Origin: CAIMWS01 sp964409245
Lineage (GTDB): Bacteria; Verrucomicrobiota; Verrucomicrobiia; Limisphaerales; UBA1319
Reading direction: 5' to 3'
DNA length: 64,000 bases
Assembly: GCA_964409245.1 (NCBI GenBank)
Contig: CAYPCQ010000029.1
Location: 15,526-79,525 of the forward strand
Below the pieces are notes generated by a model. It was given only the letters and a program-made list of their open reading frames with translations, had not been told where the DNA came from and searched no databases. Both the position numbers and the translations under genes were made by a program. Positions 33,525-46,457 of this stretch are shown one piece after another. Positions within the stretch are counted from its first letter, which is position 1; the number at the start of each line of letters is the position of its first letter.

Positions 33525-33751
33525 CAGGTTTGCGCATGCAACGGCAGTGTTTGCCCGCCCAAAGCGGGTAGCCGCCGCCGTCAGGCGGACCTGGAGCATT
33601 CGTATGCCTTTGCGGTGCGCAAATTCCGGGTGCTGGGCCGTTGGCGGATTGGGCTTGGTTTGAAATTCGCCCGCGCCAGATCCGCCTCGTTACCTCGGCG
33701 GCTACCCACCGCAGGTTTACGGATGCAACGGAAGTATTCGCCCGCCCAGTG
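33525..33751. repeat. Intergenic element with 12-bp inverted repeats flanked by direct repeats
   Basis: GGGTAGCCGCCG (33566-33577) is the exact reverse complement of CGGCGGCTACCC (33696-33707), and AGGCGGA/TCCGCCT extends the pairing inward. The pair is flanked by imperfect direct repeats starting CAGGTTT and ending CGCCCGCCCA (33525-33561 and 33712-33748). The roughly 145-bp unit has no coding capacity and could be a MITE-like or REP-like insertion. I see nothing supported in the remaining 120 bp of the spacer. Confidence 0.6.
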
Positions 33752-33872
33752 CAGGCAGTGGACTCACTCCGCTGAGCGCCTTGCCCGAATTTGCTCCCGG
33801 CGCTCCGCGTTATTTGGCCCTCCCGGCCACGCGGGTTACCCCGGCTTCGGACTTGCGCGCACCGCTGGCCGG

Positions 33873-36551
33873 CTAATCGTCATCCACGGCGTTGCTGACG
33901 GCCCAGGCGGGGTAAGGGGTTTGCGGGCCTTTCATGGCGTGCCAGATGATGCGGTTGAGCAGATCCTCCGGGCAGGCGTCCACGCGGTCGAGCGGCAGGC
34001 GGTTGGACAGGCTGGCATACCGGCGCAGGAGGGGGTCGGAAACTTTTTTAGCCTCCGGATTCATCTGGTCCAGGGGGATGTTGTTTTTCACGGATTGGAA
34101 GGCGGTCCAATCCGGGACTTGGGTGAAGCAATCGGTCATGGGGGTGGCGGTGGCGTCCATCTGGTTCATCGGCGGGAGGCCGAGCATCAGCTCCATGGTG
34201 CGGATGAGGCTCGTCTGGTTATACTGGGTGCTGACGACCTGCCCGCGCTTGGTATAGGGGCTGATGACATAGGCGGTGGTCCGGTAGCCGCTCACGTGGT
34301 CCCAGCCGGCCTGGGGGTCATCCTCGATGCCGAAGATGCAGGTTTCCTTCCAGAACCGGCTGCGGCTGAGGGCTTCCACGATGCGGCCGAAGGCGAGGTC
34401 ATTATCCGCCACCTGGGCGGCCGGGGTGGGGGCGCCGGCGGCGGTGCCGGAGGTATGGTCATTGGGCAGGCAAATGATGGCGAGATGGGGGAAAGTGCCG
34501 CGTTTCTCGAACTCATCCAGCTCCTTGATGAATTGCGCGGCGCGGAACATATCCGGAATGCTCATGTCCCAGCCCACGGTGTTGGTGCACAGGTGGGGGC
34601 GCAGGGATTCCACCGCCGGCCGGCTCCAGATCTGGATCGCGTTTTTGCCTTCCATGAAATCCCGGTAATGATCCAGGAACTTGATGGATTTGAGCGAGTG
34701 GCCGGGCCACGATTTTTCGGTGATGGCGAATTCGCCGTAGTCGCGGATGGTTTTGCCATGGGCCAGGGCGTTGTCCCAGAGGAACCCGGCCGGGGAATAG
34801 GCCATGGCATCCACATCGTCATCCTCCATGCCATCCGGGTAGCTGCGGGGAAAGCCGGCAAAGGATTTCTCCATGTAATCGGTGGCGAAGGAGGTGGAGG
34901 CCCACTGGTGGCCATCGGCACTGAGGATGCCGGAGCAATAGGTGTTGTCCAGCAGCACGAAGTCCCGCACCATTTTGTGCTGGTTGGGGGTGACCGCCTC
35001 GCCAAAAACACAGAGCGTGGGATCGCCGTTGCCTTCCTTGATGTCGCCGAACACCTGGTCGTAGGTGCGGTTTTCCTTGATGATGTAAACCACGTGTTTG
35101 AACACGCTCGGTTCGCCCACCCGCTCCGGCACCGGGCGGGCCGGCTGGTGGGGGCGGGCCGGCTCCCGGGCGGCGAGGAGGGCCGGGTAGCGCAGGTTTT
35201 GGAGGGCCGTGGCGGTGTGGCCAGGCAGATCCTTGCGGGAGGGGATGCCCAGCAGGGAGACGGTGCCATAATATTGGTGGGAGTTGTATTTGACGACCTC
35301 ACCCGGCTGATAGCGCTGGGTGGAGCCGATGCCCTTGATGTTGGCCACATACAGCGCGCGGCGGGCGGCATCGTGCACGATGGCGCCGGGGAACCACCCG
35401 GTCGGGATGAGGCCGGCCAGGCGGGACTTGCCCGGTTTGAAATCGATCACCGCCACGGCGTTCTGGGTGCCATTGCAAACATATAAGACATCCCCCGTGG
35501 CATCGAAAGCCAGGGCATTCGGGCTGGCGCCGAACAGATCGGCAGGATTCTGCCGGGCGCAGATGGTCTCCACGATTTCCTCCCGGCGGGTGTCGATGAC
35601 GCTCAGGGTGTCGCTGCCAGCGTTGGCCACCACCAGGTGCCGGCCGCCGGGCGCCAGGGCCAGGGCGGAGGCGTGGAGGCCGGTGAGCCATTCCTTGACG
35701 GGGGCGCCCCCGTCGAGGTCAACCACCGATACCGACCCCTCCGAGGCGATGTGCCGGACCGGGTCCACGCGCACCCAGGTGCCGCGGCCCGCCGGGCCGG
35801 TGAGGCTGCCGGCCTCCGGCCGCCGCCCGCCCCAGTTGCTCACATAGGCCTTGCGGCCGGCCAGGACGACCTCGAAAGGCAGCGCCCCCACGTCCCAGGT
35901 GCGGCGCACCTGGCCGGTGCGGGCATCCAGCTCGGCGAGGCGGTTGGACAGGTTGAACACCACGTAAAGCAGCTGGCCGTCTTTGGAGACCGCCAGCCCG
36001 GCAGGGATCTCCTCCTTGCGGCCGGGGGCATTGGCCAGCGGCAGCGGCAGGCTGTAGCCGGGGGCGGCGGCATCGTGCTTATCCACCGGGAACACCTTGA
36101 TGCTGCCGTTCACGTTGGCCAGGTAGATCCGGGAGCCATCGGGCGCGTAAGCCAGCCCGGTGAAGCTCACCTGCCCATCCTTGTCGGGCGTCAGGATATG
36201 GGTGGAGACCGCCCCGGGGGCAGGCTCGCGGCTGGCCTCCGAGGGGAGCGGCACCCGCTGCACCACGGCGCCGGAGACCGGGTCCAGCAAGACCAATTCC
36301 GCCGTCTTGCCGGCGGTGGCCAGGCGGCGGCCATTGGGGCTGAGGGCCAGGACCTGCGGGCGCAGGCCGGGCAGCTCCACCTGCCGGCCCACGGGCGTCA
36401 GCACCTGGTTGGCGGGCGTGTAATAGCGGTTGGCCCCGACGCGGCCAACCGGCTCGGTGGTGGAAAAAACGGGCGGGTGCGCAGCCTGGCACACGCCGGC
36501 GCCCAGGAGGATCGCCCACCCGGCCCGGCCCGCCATGGATAAATAATTCAT
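33873..36551 (-). CDS. YncE-like beta-propeller fused to alkaline-phosphatase-superfamily phosphoesterase
   Basis: The ATG at 36551 gives a signal peptide (MNYLSMAGRAGWAILLGAGVCQAAH) and 892 aa. Residues about 45-450 are a seven-bladed YncE-type propeller (LALSPNGRRLATAGKTAELVLLD, YAPDGSRIYLANVNGSIKVF, VVANAGSDTLSVIDT). Residues about 480-820 are a phosphoesterase of the phospholipase-C/acid-phosphatase type: KHVVYIIKENRTYDQVFGD, a metal-binding N-terminal strand, then SADGHQWASTSF, ICLPNDHTSGT, ADNDLAFGRIVEALSRS and FGIEDDPQAGWDHVSGYRT. This bifunctional architecture is known in Verrucomicrobia and Planctomycetes, with uncertain substrate. It is transcribed alone, after the repeat-rich spacer. 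Confidence 0.85.
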   Translation of the reverse strand: MNYLSMAGRAGWAILLGAGVCQAAHPPVFSTTEPVGRVGANRYYTPANQVLTPVGRQVELPGLRPQVLALSPNGRRLATAGKTAELVLLDPVSGAVVQRVPLPSEASREPAPGAVSTHILTPDKDGQVSFTGLAYAPDGSRIYLANVNGSIKVFPVDKHDAAAPGYSLPLPLANAPGRKEEIPAGLAVSKDGQLLYVVFNLSNRLAELDARTGQVRRTWDVGALPFEVVLAGRKAYVSNWGGRRPEAGSLTGPAGRGTWVRVDPVRHIASEGSVSVVDLDGGAPVKEWLTGLHASALALAPGGRHLVVANAGSDTLSVIDTRREEIVETICARQNPADLFGASPNALAFDATGDVLYVCNGTQNAVAVIDFKPGKSRLAGLIPTGWFPGAIVHDAARRALYVANIKGIGSTQRYQPGEVVKYNSHQYYGTVSLLGIPSRKDLPGHTATALQNLRYPALLAAREPARPHQPARPVPERVGEPSVFKHVVYIIKENRTYDQVFGDIKEGNGDPTLCVFGEAVTPNQHKMVRDFVLLDNTYCSGILSADGHQWASTSFATDYMEKSFAGFPRSYPDGMEDDDVDAMAYSPAGFLWDNALAHGKTIRDYGEFAITEKSWPGHSLKSIKFLDHYRDFMEGKNAIQIWSRPAVESLRPHLCTNTVGWDMSIPDMFRAAQFIKELDEFEKRGTFPHLAIICLPNDHTSGTAAGAPTPAAQVADNDLAFGRIVEALSRSRFWKETCIFGIEDDPQAGWDHVSGYRTTAYVISPYTKRGQVVSTQYNQTSLIRTMELMLGLPPMNQMDATATPMTDCFTQVPDWTAFQSVKNNIPLDQMNPEAKKVSDPLLRRYASLSNRLPLDRVDACPEDLLNRIIWHAMKGPQTPYPAWAVSNAVDDD

Positions 36552-36732
36552 GGGGCAAAAGATGGTTGATCCGCCAGGGAATGGCAACCCGATATGCAAT
36601 CCGAATACCCTCCGGGACGGGAAATTATTGGAGCGGCCGGGCGGAATGGTTTACCGTGAACGGCATGGGCGATATACAGCGCGCAAGCCATGAACCATCC
36701 ACCGGGGCGGGCCTGATCCGCCGGCCTCAGCC

Positions 36733-37968
36733 ATGAGCGGCTGGCGGAGGATCGCCTATTTCCTGGCCCTGGAGCGCAACCCGGCCCTGCTGCTGCTGGC
36801 GCTGCTGCTGGCGGGCACGGGCGAGCGGCTCTGGCTCGGTTTCGCCCCGAAATACCTGGAAACTCTCGGCGCCACGGTCCTGGTCATCGGCGTGTTCGAT
36901 GCGCTGCAAACCCTGCTGGGTGCGCTCTACGCCTACCCGGGCGGGTGGCTGACGGATCACTGGGGCCAGCGGCGGTCCCTGCTGCTGTTCAACGCGCTGT
37001 CCATCGCTGGTTATATCCTGGTGCTGGCCTGGCGCCACTGGCTGGCCCTGCTGGCCGGGGCCTTCCTGTTCCTGGCGTGGAGCGCGTTTTCGCTGCCCGC
37101 CACGTTCGCGGTGGTGTCCACTTCCCTCAAGCGGCAACAGCACACCATGGGGGTGGGGGTGCAATCGCTGGTGCGGCGGGTGCCGATGATGGCCGGGCCC
37201 TTGTTGGGCGGCTGGCTCATCGGCCGTTACGGCTGGGAGCAAGGCATGCACCGGGCTTTGTCGATTGGCATCCTCCTGAACGCGGTTACGATGGTTGCCC
37301 AATGGTTTATGACCGAGCCCAAGGCGGCAGCGGCCGAGCCCAAGGCGGCCGGGAGGCTGGCTCGGCCAAACAGCTCCTTCCTGGGCATCGTAAAGGCGTT
37401 CAATCCCACGCTCCGGGAATTGCTGGTGAGCGACATCCTGATCCGGTTCTGCGAGCGGCTGCCCTACGCGTTTGTCATCCTGTGGGCCATGAACCACGGG
37501 GGCGTCACCGCCCAGCAATATGGCTGGCTGGTGGCCATTGAAATGATAACCGCCATGGTTTGCTACATCCCGGTGGCCCACTGGGCGGACCGCCACGGCC
37601 AGCGTCCATTCGTGCTGGCCACCTTCGTATTTTTCACCCTGTTCCCGCTGGCGCTGCTCGGAGCCGGCAGCTTCGGCTGTCTGGCGGCGGCCTTTGTCGT
37701 GCGGGGCCTCAAGGAATTCGGCGAACCGGCCCACAAGGCGCTGATCATCGCCCAGGCGCCGCCGGAATTCCGGGCGCGCACCTACGGGGCCTATTACCTG
37801 ATCCGGGATTGCGTGGTCACCACCGGATCCCTGGCGGGCGCCTGGCTGTGGCACGTGAGCCCCCGGGCCAACTTCCTGGGAGCCGCCCTCTGCGGCTCCT
37901 TGGGCACCCTCTGGTTCGCCATTTTTGTCTATCGGCGGCCGGCCCCACCCGGCGTCACTGCGCCGTGA
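36733..37968 (+). CDS. MFS transporter
   Basis: The 411-aa product has about eleven to twelve hydrophobic helices. The cytoplasmic loop between helices 2 and 3 reads YPGGWLTDHWGQRRSLL, the MFS hallmark (GxLaDrxGrr), with a weaker repeat in the second half (HWADRHGQRPFVLA). A central loop (about 195-220) holds an imperfect repeat, EPKAAAAEPKAAG. The family is set, but the substrate is not readable. Its last 14 bp overlap the end of the convergent sulfatase gene, so read-through between the two could interfere. Confidence 0.8.
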   Translation: MSGWRRIAYFLALERNPALLLLALLLAGTGERLWLGFAPKYLETLGATVLVIGVFDALQTLLGALYAYPGGWLTDHWGQRRSLLLFNALSIAGYILVLAWRHWLALLAGAFLFLAWSAFSLPATFAVVSTSLKRQQHTMGVGVQSLVRRVPMMAGPLLGGWLIGRYGWEQGMHRALSIGILLNAVTMVAQWFMTEPKAAAAEPKAAGRLARPNSSFLGIVKAFNPTLRELLVSDILIRFCERLPYAFVILWAMNHGGVTAQQYGWLVAIEMITAMVCYIPVAHWADRHGQRPFVLATFVFFTLFPLALLGAGSFGCLAAAFVVRGLKEFGEPAHKALIIAQAPPEFRARTYGAYYLIRDCVVTTGSLAGAWLWHVSPRANFLGAALCGSLGTLWFAIFVYRRPAPPGVTAP

Positions 37969-39409
37969 ACCGGCCCGGCGCCCGGCGCCCCTGGCCGGGG
38001 ATGCCCAGGAGGGAGTCGCCCAAGTCCTCCCGGCATTGAGCAGCCAGGGCTTCCAGGCGGCGGACCACCCCGGGGTTGGCCGGGGCGGCATCCTGCTTTT
38101 CCCCGGGATCGGTGGCCAGGTTGTAGAGCTGGGCGGCCGCCAGCTTGCGGTTTTCGTATTTGGCGGGGATGCCGTCCCGGCCACCCGGGCGGCCGTTCAA
38201 GGTGCGGTAAACGTGGGGCAGGACCAGCTTCCAGGAACCGCTGCGCACCGCCTGCAGCTCATTATTGGCGTAATAGAAAAAATAGGCTGCGTGGGGGTTT
38301 TTGGCCCCCGGCTCGCCCGCCAGCAGCGGCCAGATGTCCAGGCCGTCGATTTTCCGGCCGGGCAGCGCCGCGCCGGCGAGGCGGGCGATGGTGGGGAAGA
38401 GGTCGATGGTCATGGCCATTTCCCGGCAGACGCTCCCCGCCGGGATTTTCCCGGGCCAGCGGGCCAGGAACGGCACCCGGGTGCCGCCCTCCCAGGAGGT
38501 GCCTTTGCCTTCGCGGTACGGCTCCGCCGAGCCCGCGTGGTCCCCGTAGGAGAGCCATGGCCCGTTGTCGGAGGCGAACATCACCAGGGTATGCTCGTCG
38601 AGGCCGTTCTTTTTAAGGGCGGCGAGGATCTCCCCGACGCTCCAGTCGATCTCCTCGATCACATCGCCATACAGGCCGCGGGGGGATTTGCCCTTGAATT
38701 TGGCGCTCACGTGGAGCGGCACGTGGGGCATGTTATGGGCCACGTAGAGGAAAAAAGGCCGGTTTTGGTTCCGGTTGATGAAGTCCACCGCCCGCTGGGT
38801 ATATCGGGTGGCCAGCTGGGCCTGGTCCTCGGAGTTGAGGCCGTCCTGGATCACCTGGTCCCCCTCGATCAACGGCAGGGGCGGATAAGTGCCGGGCCGG
38901 GCCTCAGGGTGGAAGGGCCACATGTCGTTGGAGTAAGGGAGGCCGAGGTATTCGTTGAACCCCTGGTGGATGGGCAGGAACGGCCGCGGCCGGCCCAGGT
39001 GCCATTTGCCCACCATGCCCGTGGCATAGCCTTGCTGGCCGACCAGCTCCGCCAGGGTCATTTCGTCCGGGTGCAGGCCGGTGGGATCCCCCGGGCCGAG
39101 CGCGCCGTGGATCCCCACGCGGTTGGGATAGCAGCCGGTCAGCAACGCGGCCCGGGAGGCCGAGCAGACCGGCTGCGCCACGTGGAAATCGGTGAAGCGG
39201 ATGCCCTCCCGCGCCAGGCGGTCGAGATGCGGCGTGGCAAAGCCCCGGGCGCCGTACACGCCCACGTCGGCGTAGCCCTGGTCGTCGGTGAACACCAGCA
39301 CCACGTTGGGCGGGCGGGATTGGGCGGCCAGGAGCGGCAGGGCGGCCGCCAGCAGCGCGGCGGCCAGGCCGGGGCGACCCCGGCGGAGCGGATGGAGAAA
39401 AGGTTTCAT
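37955..39409 (-). CDS. Secreted arylsulfatase-type sulfatase
   Basis: The ATG at 39409 gives a signal peptide (GLAAALLAAALPLLAAQ) and 484 aa. The mature protein opens with PNVVLVFTDDQGYADVG (metal ligands D42, D43). The formylglycine site is CSASRAALLTG, with C82 as the residue to be modified and A in the P/A position of the CxPSR motif. Later motifs YATGMVGKWHLG and MFASDNGPWLSYGDH are standard for family S1. It removes sulfate esters, probably from sulfated polysaccharide. It needs the formylglycine-generating enzyme, which is not in this window. The C-terminus overlaps the MFS gene tail-to-tail. Confidence 0.9.
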   Translation of the reverse strand: MKPFLHPLRRGRPGLAAALLAAALPLLAAQSRPPNVVLVFTDDQGYADVGVYGARGFATPHLDRLAREGIRFTDFHVAQPVCSASRAALLTGCYPNRVGIHGALGPGDPTGLHPDEMTLAELVGQQGYATGMVGKWHLGRPRPFLPIHQGFNEYLGLPYSNDMWPFHPEARPGTYPPLPLIEGDQVIQDGLNSEDQAQLATRYTQRAVDFINRNQNRPFFLYVAHNMPHVPLHVSAKFKGKSPRGLYGDVIEEIDWSVGEILAALKKNGLDEHTLVMFASDNGPWLSYGDHAGSAEPYREGKGTSWEGGTRVPFLARWPGKIPAGSVCREMAMTIDLFPTIARLAGAALPGRKIDGLDIWPLLAGEPGAKNPHAAYFFYYANNELQAVRSGSWKLVLPHVYRTLNGRPGGRDGIPAKYENRKLAAAQLYNLATDPGEKQDAAPANPGVVRRLEALAAQCREDLGDSLLGIPGQGRRAPGRFTAQ

Positions 39410-39512
39410 GGCGCCGCTATTCAGGCCCCAAAAGGGGGCGCTTGACGAGCAAAAAACCACTCAAAAAAACAAAGTGATTGTTCGGATCTCGACCGTGGGT
39501 TATTAGTTGGAT

Positions 39513-43298
<3,786 letters not shown>

Positions 43299-43309
43299 CC
43301 CGGCTCACG

Positions 43310-44494
43310 ATGAAAAAAATCCTGATAGTGGAAGATGACCCGATCATCACGCGCATCTGGCAGATGATGATCCAGAGACAGGGCTTCGCGGTGGAGGTGG
43401 CCTCCAACGGGGAGGTGGCGATCGAAATCCTCAAGGAATTACGGCCGCACCTGGTGCTGCTCGACCTGATGATGCCCAAGGTGAACGGCCTTGGGGTGCT
43501 GAAATTCCTGCGCGCCCAGGAGGCGCTGAGGCGGGTGCCGGTGCTGGTGATCACCAATGCCACGCAGCCGGAGATGCTGGCGGAAGCCATGGCGGCCGGG
43601 GCCACGGAATGCCTCTCCAAGCTGGAGTTCACCACGGAGCAGATTTTCGAGAAGCTGTTCCCCTATCTGTCCCGGGTGGAGGAGTGGGAAGCGCCGGCGG
43701 CGGCCCCCCTGCCCGCCGCGGCGGGAGGGATCCCGCCAGCGGGCCCGGCCGGGTTGGGCGGGGTCGGGCGGGAGGCGCGGAAGATGTTCCTGCGGGAGCT
43801 CCCGGCGGTGTGCACGAACCTGCGGAACACCCTGCAGGCCTTCTCGCGCAGCCCGGAGGCCGGCCGGCGGCTGGACCCGCTGCTCGCCTTGAACCAGGCG
43901 GTGCACTCCGTGGCCAGCAGCGCCTGGCTGGCAGGATTCACCCGCATCGCCCACCTCGCCGGCGCCTTGGAGAGCCTCTTGCGGGAGCTTTACGAGGAGC
44001 CTGATAAAATCAACCCTTCCACCCTGCGCACGGTGGCCCTGGCGGTCGATTTCCTCGTCTCCCTGCTCCACCAGGCCCCCACCGCCACGCTCGACATGCT
44101 GCCCCCGGCGCTGACCCTGATCCTGGACGACGATTCGGTCTCCCGCTGGGCCGCCAGCGCCGCGCTCGAGCTGGTCAATCTCCGCCCCATCTGCCTGGAT
44201 GACTCCGAACTCGCCTTGAGCGTGCTGCGGCAGAACCGGTTCGACCTGGTGATCCTGGATGTGAATATGCCGGGCAAGAACGGCTTCGAGGTGTGCGAGG
44301 TGCTGCGCGCCTCAACCCAGAACAAGAAAACGCCCGTCCTCTTCGTCACGGGCCTGAACGATTTCGAGGTGCGGGCGCGGTCCACGCTGAGCGGCGGCAA
44401 CGATTTCATCGCCAAGCCGTTCCTGCTGATCGAGCTGGCCGTCAAGGCGCTGCTCTACGTCCTCCAGAGCCAGGCCGGAGAGGCGGCCCGGTAG
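43310..44494 (+). CDS. REC-HPt-REC response regulator without output domain
   Basis: This 394-aa protein begins 11 bp after the hybrid kinase stop. REC1 (about 1-120) has KILIVEDD and D52 (LVLLDLMMPKVNG). A Pro/Ala/Gly-rich linker (about 125-155) leads to an HPt-like helical domain with H199 (LNQAVHSVASSAWLAG). REC2 (about 265-390) has LILDDDS and D317 (LVILDVNMPGKNG), with K369 (IAKPF). There is no DNA-binding or enzymatic domain. It is likely the phosphorelay partner of the preceding kinase, passing phosphate from REC to HPt to REC and on to an unlinked output protein. The co-transcribed trmB starts 14 bp downstream. Confidence 0.88.
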   Translation: MKKILIVEDDPIITRIWQMMIQRQGFAVEVASNGEVAIEILKELRPHLVLLDLMMPKVNGLGVLKFLRAQEALRRVPVLVITNATQPEMLAEAMAAGATECLSKLEFTTEQIFEKLFPYLSRVEEWEAPAAAPLPAAAGGIPPAGPAGLGGVGREARKMFLRELPAVCTNLRNTLQAFSRSPEAGRRLDPLLALNQAVHSVASSAWLAGFTRIAHLAGALESLLRELYEEPDKINPSTLRTVALAVDFLVSLLHQAPTATLDMLPPALTLILDDDSVSRWAASAALELVNLRPICLDDSELALSVLRQNRFDLVILDVNMPGKNGFEVCEVLRASTQNKKTPVLFVTGLNDFEVRARSTLSGGNDFIAKPFLLIELAVKALLYVLQSQAGEAAR

Positions 44495-44508
44495 GGCGGG
44501 AGACGATC

Positions 44509-45144
44509 ATGGAAGCGAACCCCATCTCCGAGGGCCTGGTATCGGCGCGGCCGCTGGGCAACCTGGAAATCCGCCTCACCTCCATCGTGGAGCCGCTGGA
44601 TTGGCGGCGCTGCTTCCCGCAGGCGCAGCCGGTGGAGGTGGAATTGGGCTGCGGCAACGGCTCCTTCGTGGTGGCCCAGGCCCAGGCCCGGCCGGCGGTC
44701 AACTTCCTGGGCGTGGAGCGCCTGCTGGGCCGGCTGCGGAAAGCCGACCGCCGGGGCACCCGCCACCGCCTCGAAAACCTGCGCATCCTCCGCATCGAGG
44801 CCGCCTACCTCCTGGAATACCTCCTGCCCGCCACCTCCATCCAGGCCCTCCACGTGTATTTCCCCGATCCCTGGCCCAAGCGCCGGCACCATCGCCGCCG
44901 GCTGGTCAACGGCCGGTTCACCGAGCTGGCGCGCCGGGTTCTGGCCCCGGCCGGCACCGTCTTCCTCCGGACCGACGACCCGGACTACCAGGCCTGGATG
45001 CGCGAGGTGTTCGCCGCCAGCCCCTGGTTCCTGCCCGTGGCGACCCCCCCGGAAATGGCGGCCTGCATGACCGAGTTCGAGTGTGATTTCACCGCCCAGG
45101 GCCTGCCGATCCACCGTCTGGCCTTCCAATTGAAAAACGCTTAG
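44509..45144 (+). CDS. trmB: tRNA (guanine-N7-)-methyltransferase
   Basis: The 211-aa product starts at the ATG at 44509, 14 bp after the regulator stop. It has the SAM-binding motif VELGCGNGSFV, then NFLGVER, and the TrmB hallmark LHVYFPDPWPKRRHHRRRLV. This enzyme forms m7G46 in the variable loop of tRNAs. The length is normal for the family. The catalytic-area Asp in YFPDPWPK and the C-terminal SEFE-like motif (MTEFECDF) are present. It is a housekeeping gene riding at the end of a signalling operon, a context with no obvious functional link. Confidence 0.93.
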   Translation: MEANPISEGLVSARPLGNLEIRLTSIVEPLDWRRCFPQAQPVEVELGCGNGSFVVAQAQARPAVNFLGVERLLGRLRKADRRGTRHRLENLRILRIEAAYLLEYLLPATSIQALHVYFPDPWPKRRHHRRRLVNGRFTELARRVLAPAGTVFLRTDDPDYQAWMREVFAASPWFLPVATPPEMAACMTEFECDFTAQGLPIHRLAFQLKNA

Positions 45145-45174
45145 CCGGGTTCCGGCCTTGGGGAAGAAAGGGAT

Positions 45175-45285
45175 GGCGCCGCAGATTTTTGCGCCAGACG
45201 AGCAGTGAGCCGCGAGCGTCTCTTGAACCGATCAGCCAGTGGCGAATGACGAATGTCTTGCGCAAAAAAGATCGAGCCCGCACGC
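45175..45285. repeat. Intergenic element with imperfect terminal inverted repeats, copy 1
   Basis: The segment from GGCGCCGCAG to CACGCC, in the spacer after trmB, matches 63728-63835. Its ends pair imperfectly: GATTTTTGCGCCAGAC at one side, and the reverse complement of GTCTTGCGCAAAAAAGATC at the other. A core around GTGAGCCGC is shared by both copies. The small reading frame across it resembles the one across copy 2 only because the DNA is repeated. Confidence 0.7.
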
Positions 45286-45305
45286 CGGAGCCAATGGGAC
45301 GCGGC

Positions 45306-46457
45306 TCAGCCTCCCGGGGCCGCGGGCCGCCCGGATAAGGCGGCCGGCAGTTCCCGGGCCGGCAGGGTGAACCAAAAAGTGCTGCCCTGGCCCGGGACGC
45401 TTTCCACGCCGATCCGGCCGCCCTGGGCCTCCACCGCCAGCTTGCAGAAGGTCAGCCCCAGGCCCGTGCCCTGCCTTTTATGCCCCGCCTCCACCTGGGC
45501 GAACTTCTCGAACACCCGCTGGTGGAATTCCGGCGGGATGCCGGGGCCGGTATCCGTCACGGCGATGCGGACCTGGCCCGCCTGGCGGGAGAGGCGGGCG
45601 GCCACCGTCCCGTTCCGGGGGGTGAATTTGATGGCGTTGGCCAGCAGGTTCACCAGCACGCGGCGCACGAGATCCTGGTCGCAATCCGCCAGGCATGGCG
45701 CCGGCGCCGCCAGCCGCAGCTCCCGCCCGGCGGCCGGGCCGGCCAGGGAATCCATCACCTCCCGCGCCATCAGCGCCAGGTCGCAGACGGTTTTCCGCAG
45801 CGGCATCTGGCCCGCCTCGAGGCGGCTGATGTCGAGCAGCTGGGTGATCATTTCATTCAGCTGGCCGGCGGCGCCCGCCATGTTCCTCAGCAATTTGCCG
45901 TCCGGCTCCTGCCCCTCGTCGTTCATGATCTGCATCAGCCCCAGGCCCGTGGTGACGACCGTCAGCTGGGACCGCATGTCATGAACGACCATGTGGACGA
46001 GGTTGTCGCGGAGCTGCTCCAGGCTCTGGAGCCGGGCGTAGCTTTCCTGGAGCATCAGCTCCCGGCGGCGCAGCTCGAGGTGGGTGCGCACCCGGGCCTC
46101 CACCTCCTCGAATTGGAAGGGCTTGGTGATGTAATCCACCCCGCCCATGCCAAAGGCCTTTATCTTGTCCAGCGTCTCGTGCAGCGCGCTGATGAAAATG
46201 ATGGGGATGGGCAGCAGCCGGGGATCGAGCCGGAGCTGCCGGCAGACCTCGTAGCCGTCCATCTCCGGCATGTTGATGTCCAGCAGGATCAGGTCGGGCG
46301 GATCCAGGCGGGCGGCCTGCAGGGCCAGCTCGCCGCTGGGCGCCGGGCGCACGTTGTAGCCGCTGCGCTTGAGCATTTCGGAGAGCAGGCGGAGGTTGCC
46401 TGGCGTGTCGTCCACGATGAGCAGGCTGGCCCGGGGTGTGGCAGGGCTGGGGTTCAT
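45306..46457 (-). CDS. REC-histidine kinase (soluble)
   Basis: The 383-aa protein is the last gene of the four-kinase operon; its ATG overlaps the previous stop as ATGA. The REC domain (about 10-128) has LLIVDD and D60 (LILLDINMPEMDG), with K112 (ITKPF). A short coiled linker leads to HisKA (LVHMVVHDMRSQLTVV, H159) and a full ATPase domain (VNLLANAIKFT, DTGPGIP, GTGLGL). No transmembrane segment or output domain. REC-HK proteins of this kind are phosphorylated on REC and tune the attached kinase. The input may come from the giant kinases upstream in the same transcript. Confidence 0.9.
   Translation of the reverse strand: MNPSPATPRASLLIVDDTPGNLRLLSEMLKRSGYNVRPAPSGELALQAARLDPPDLILLDINMPEMDGYEVCRQLRLDPRLLPIPIIFISALHETLDKIKAFGMGGVDYITKPFQFEEVEARVRTHLELRRRELMLQESYARLQSLEQLRDNLVHMVVHDMRSQLTVVTTGLGLMQIMNDEGQEPDGKLLRNMAGAAGQLNEMITQLLDISRLEAGQMPLRKTVCDLALMAREVMDSLAGPAAGRELRLAAPAPCLADCDQDLVRRVLVNLLANAIKFTPRNGTVAARLSRQAGQVRIAVTDTGPGIPPEFHQRVFEKFAQVEAGHKRQGTGLGLTFCKLAVEAQGGRIGVESVPGQGSTFWFTLPARELPAALSGRPAAPGG

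Noticed and set aside
33501..38184. Long open frames antisense to the phosphoesterase (33501-35486, +) and to the MFS gene (36727-38184, -)
   Set aside because: Low-complexity composition without recognisable domains, while the opposite strands encode clear families. The first also spans repeat DNA.
45089..45283. Small reading frames at 45089-45283 and 63641-63919 (minus strand), with similar products
   Set aside because: They cover the two copies of the inverted-repeat element, so similarity comes from the repeat. No start context or conserved domain supports coding.
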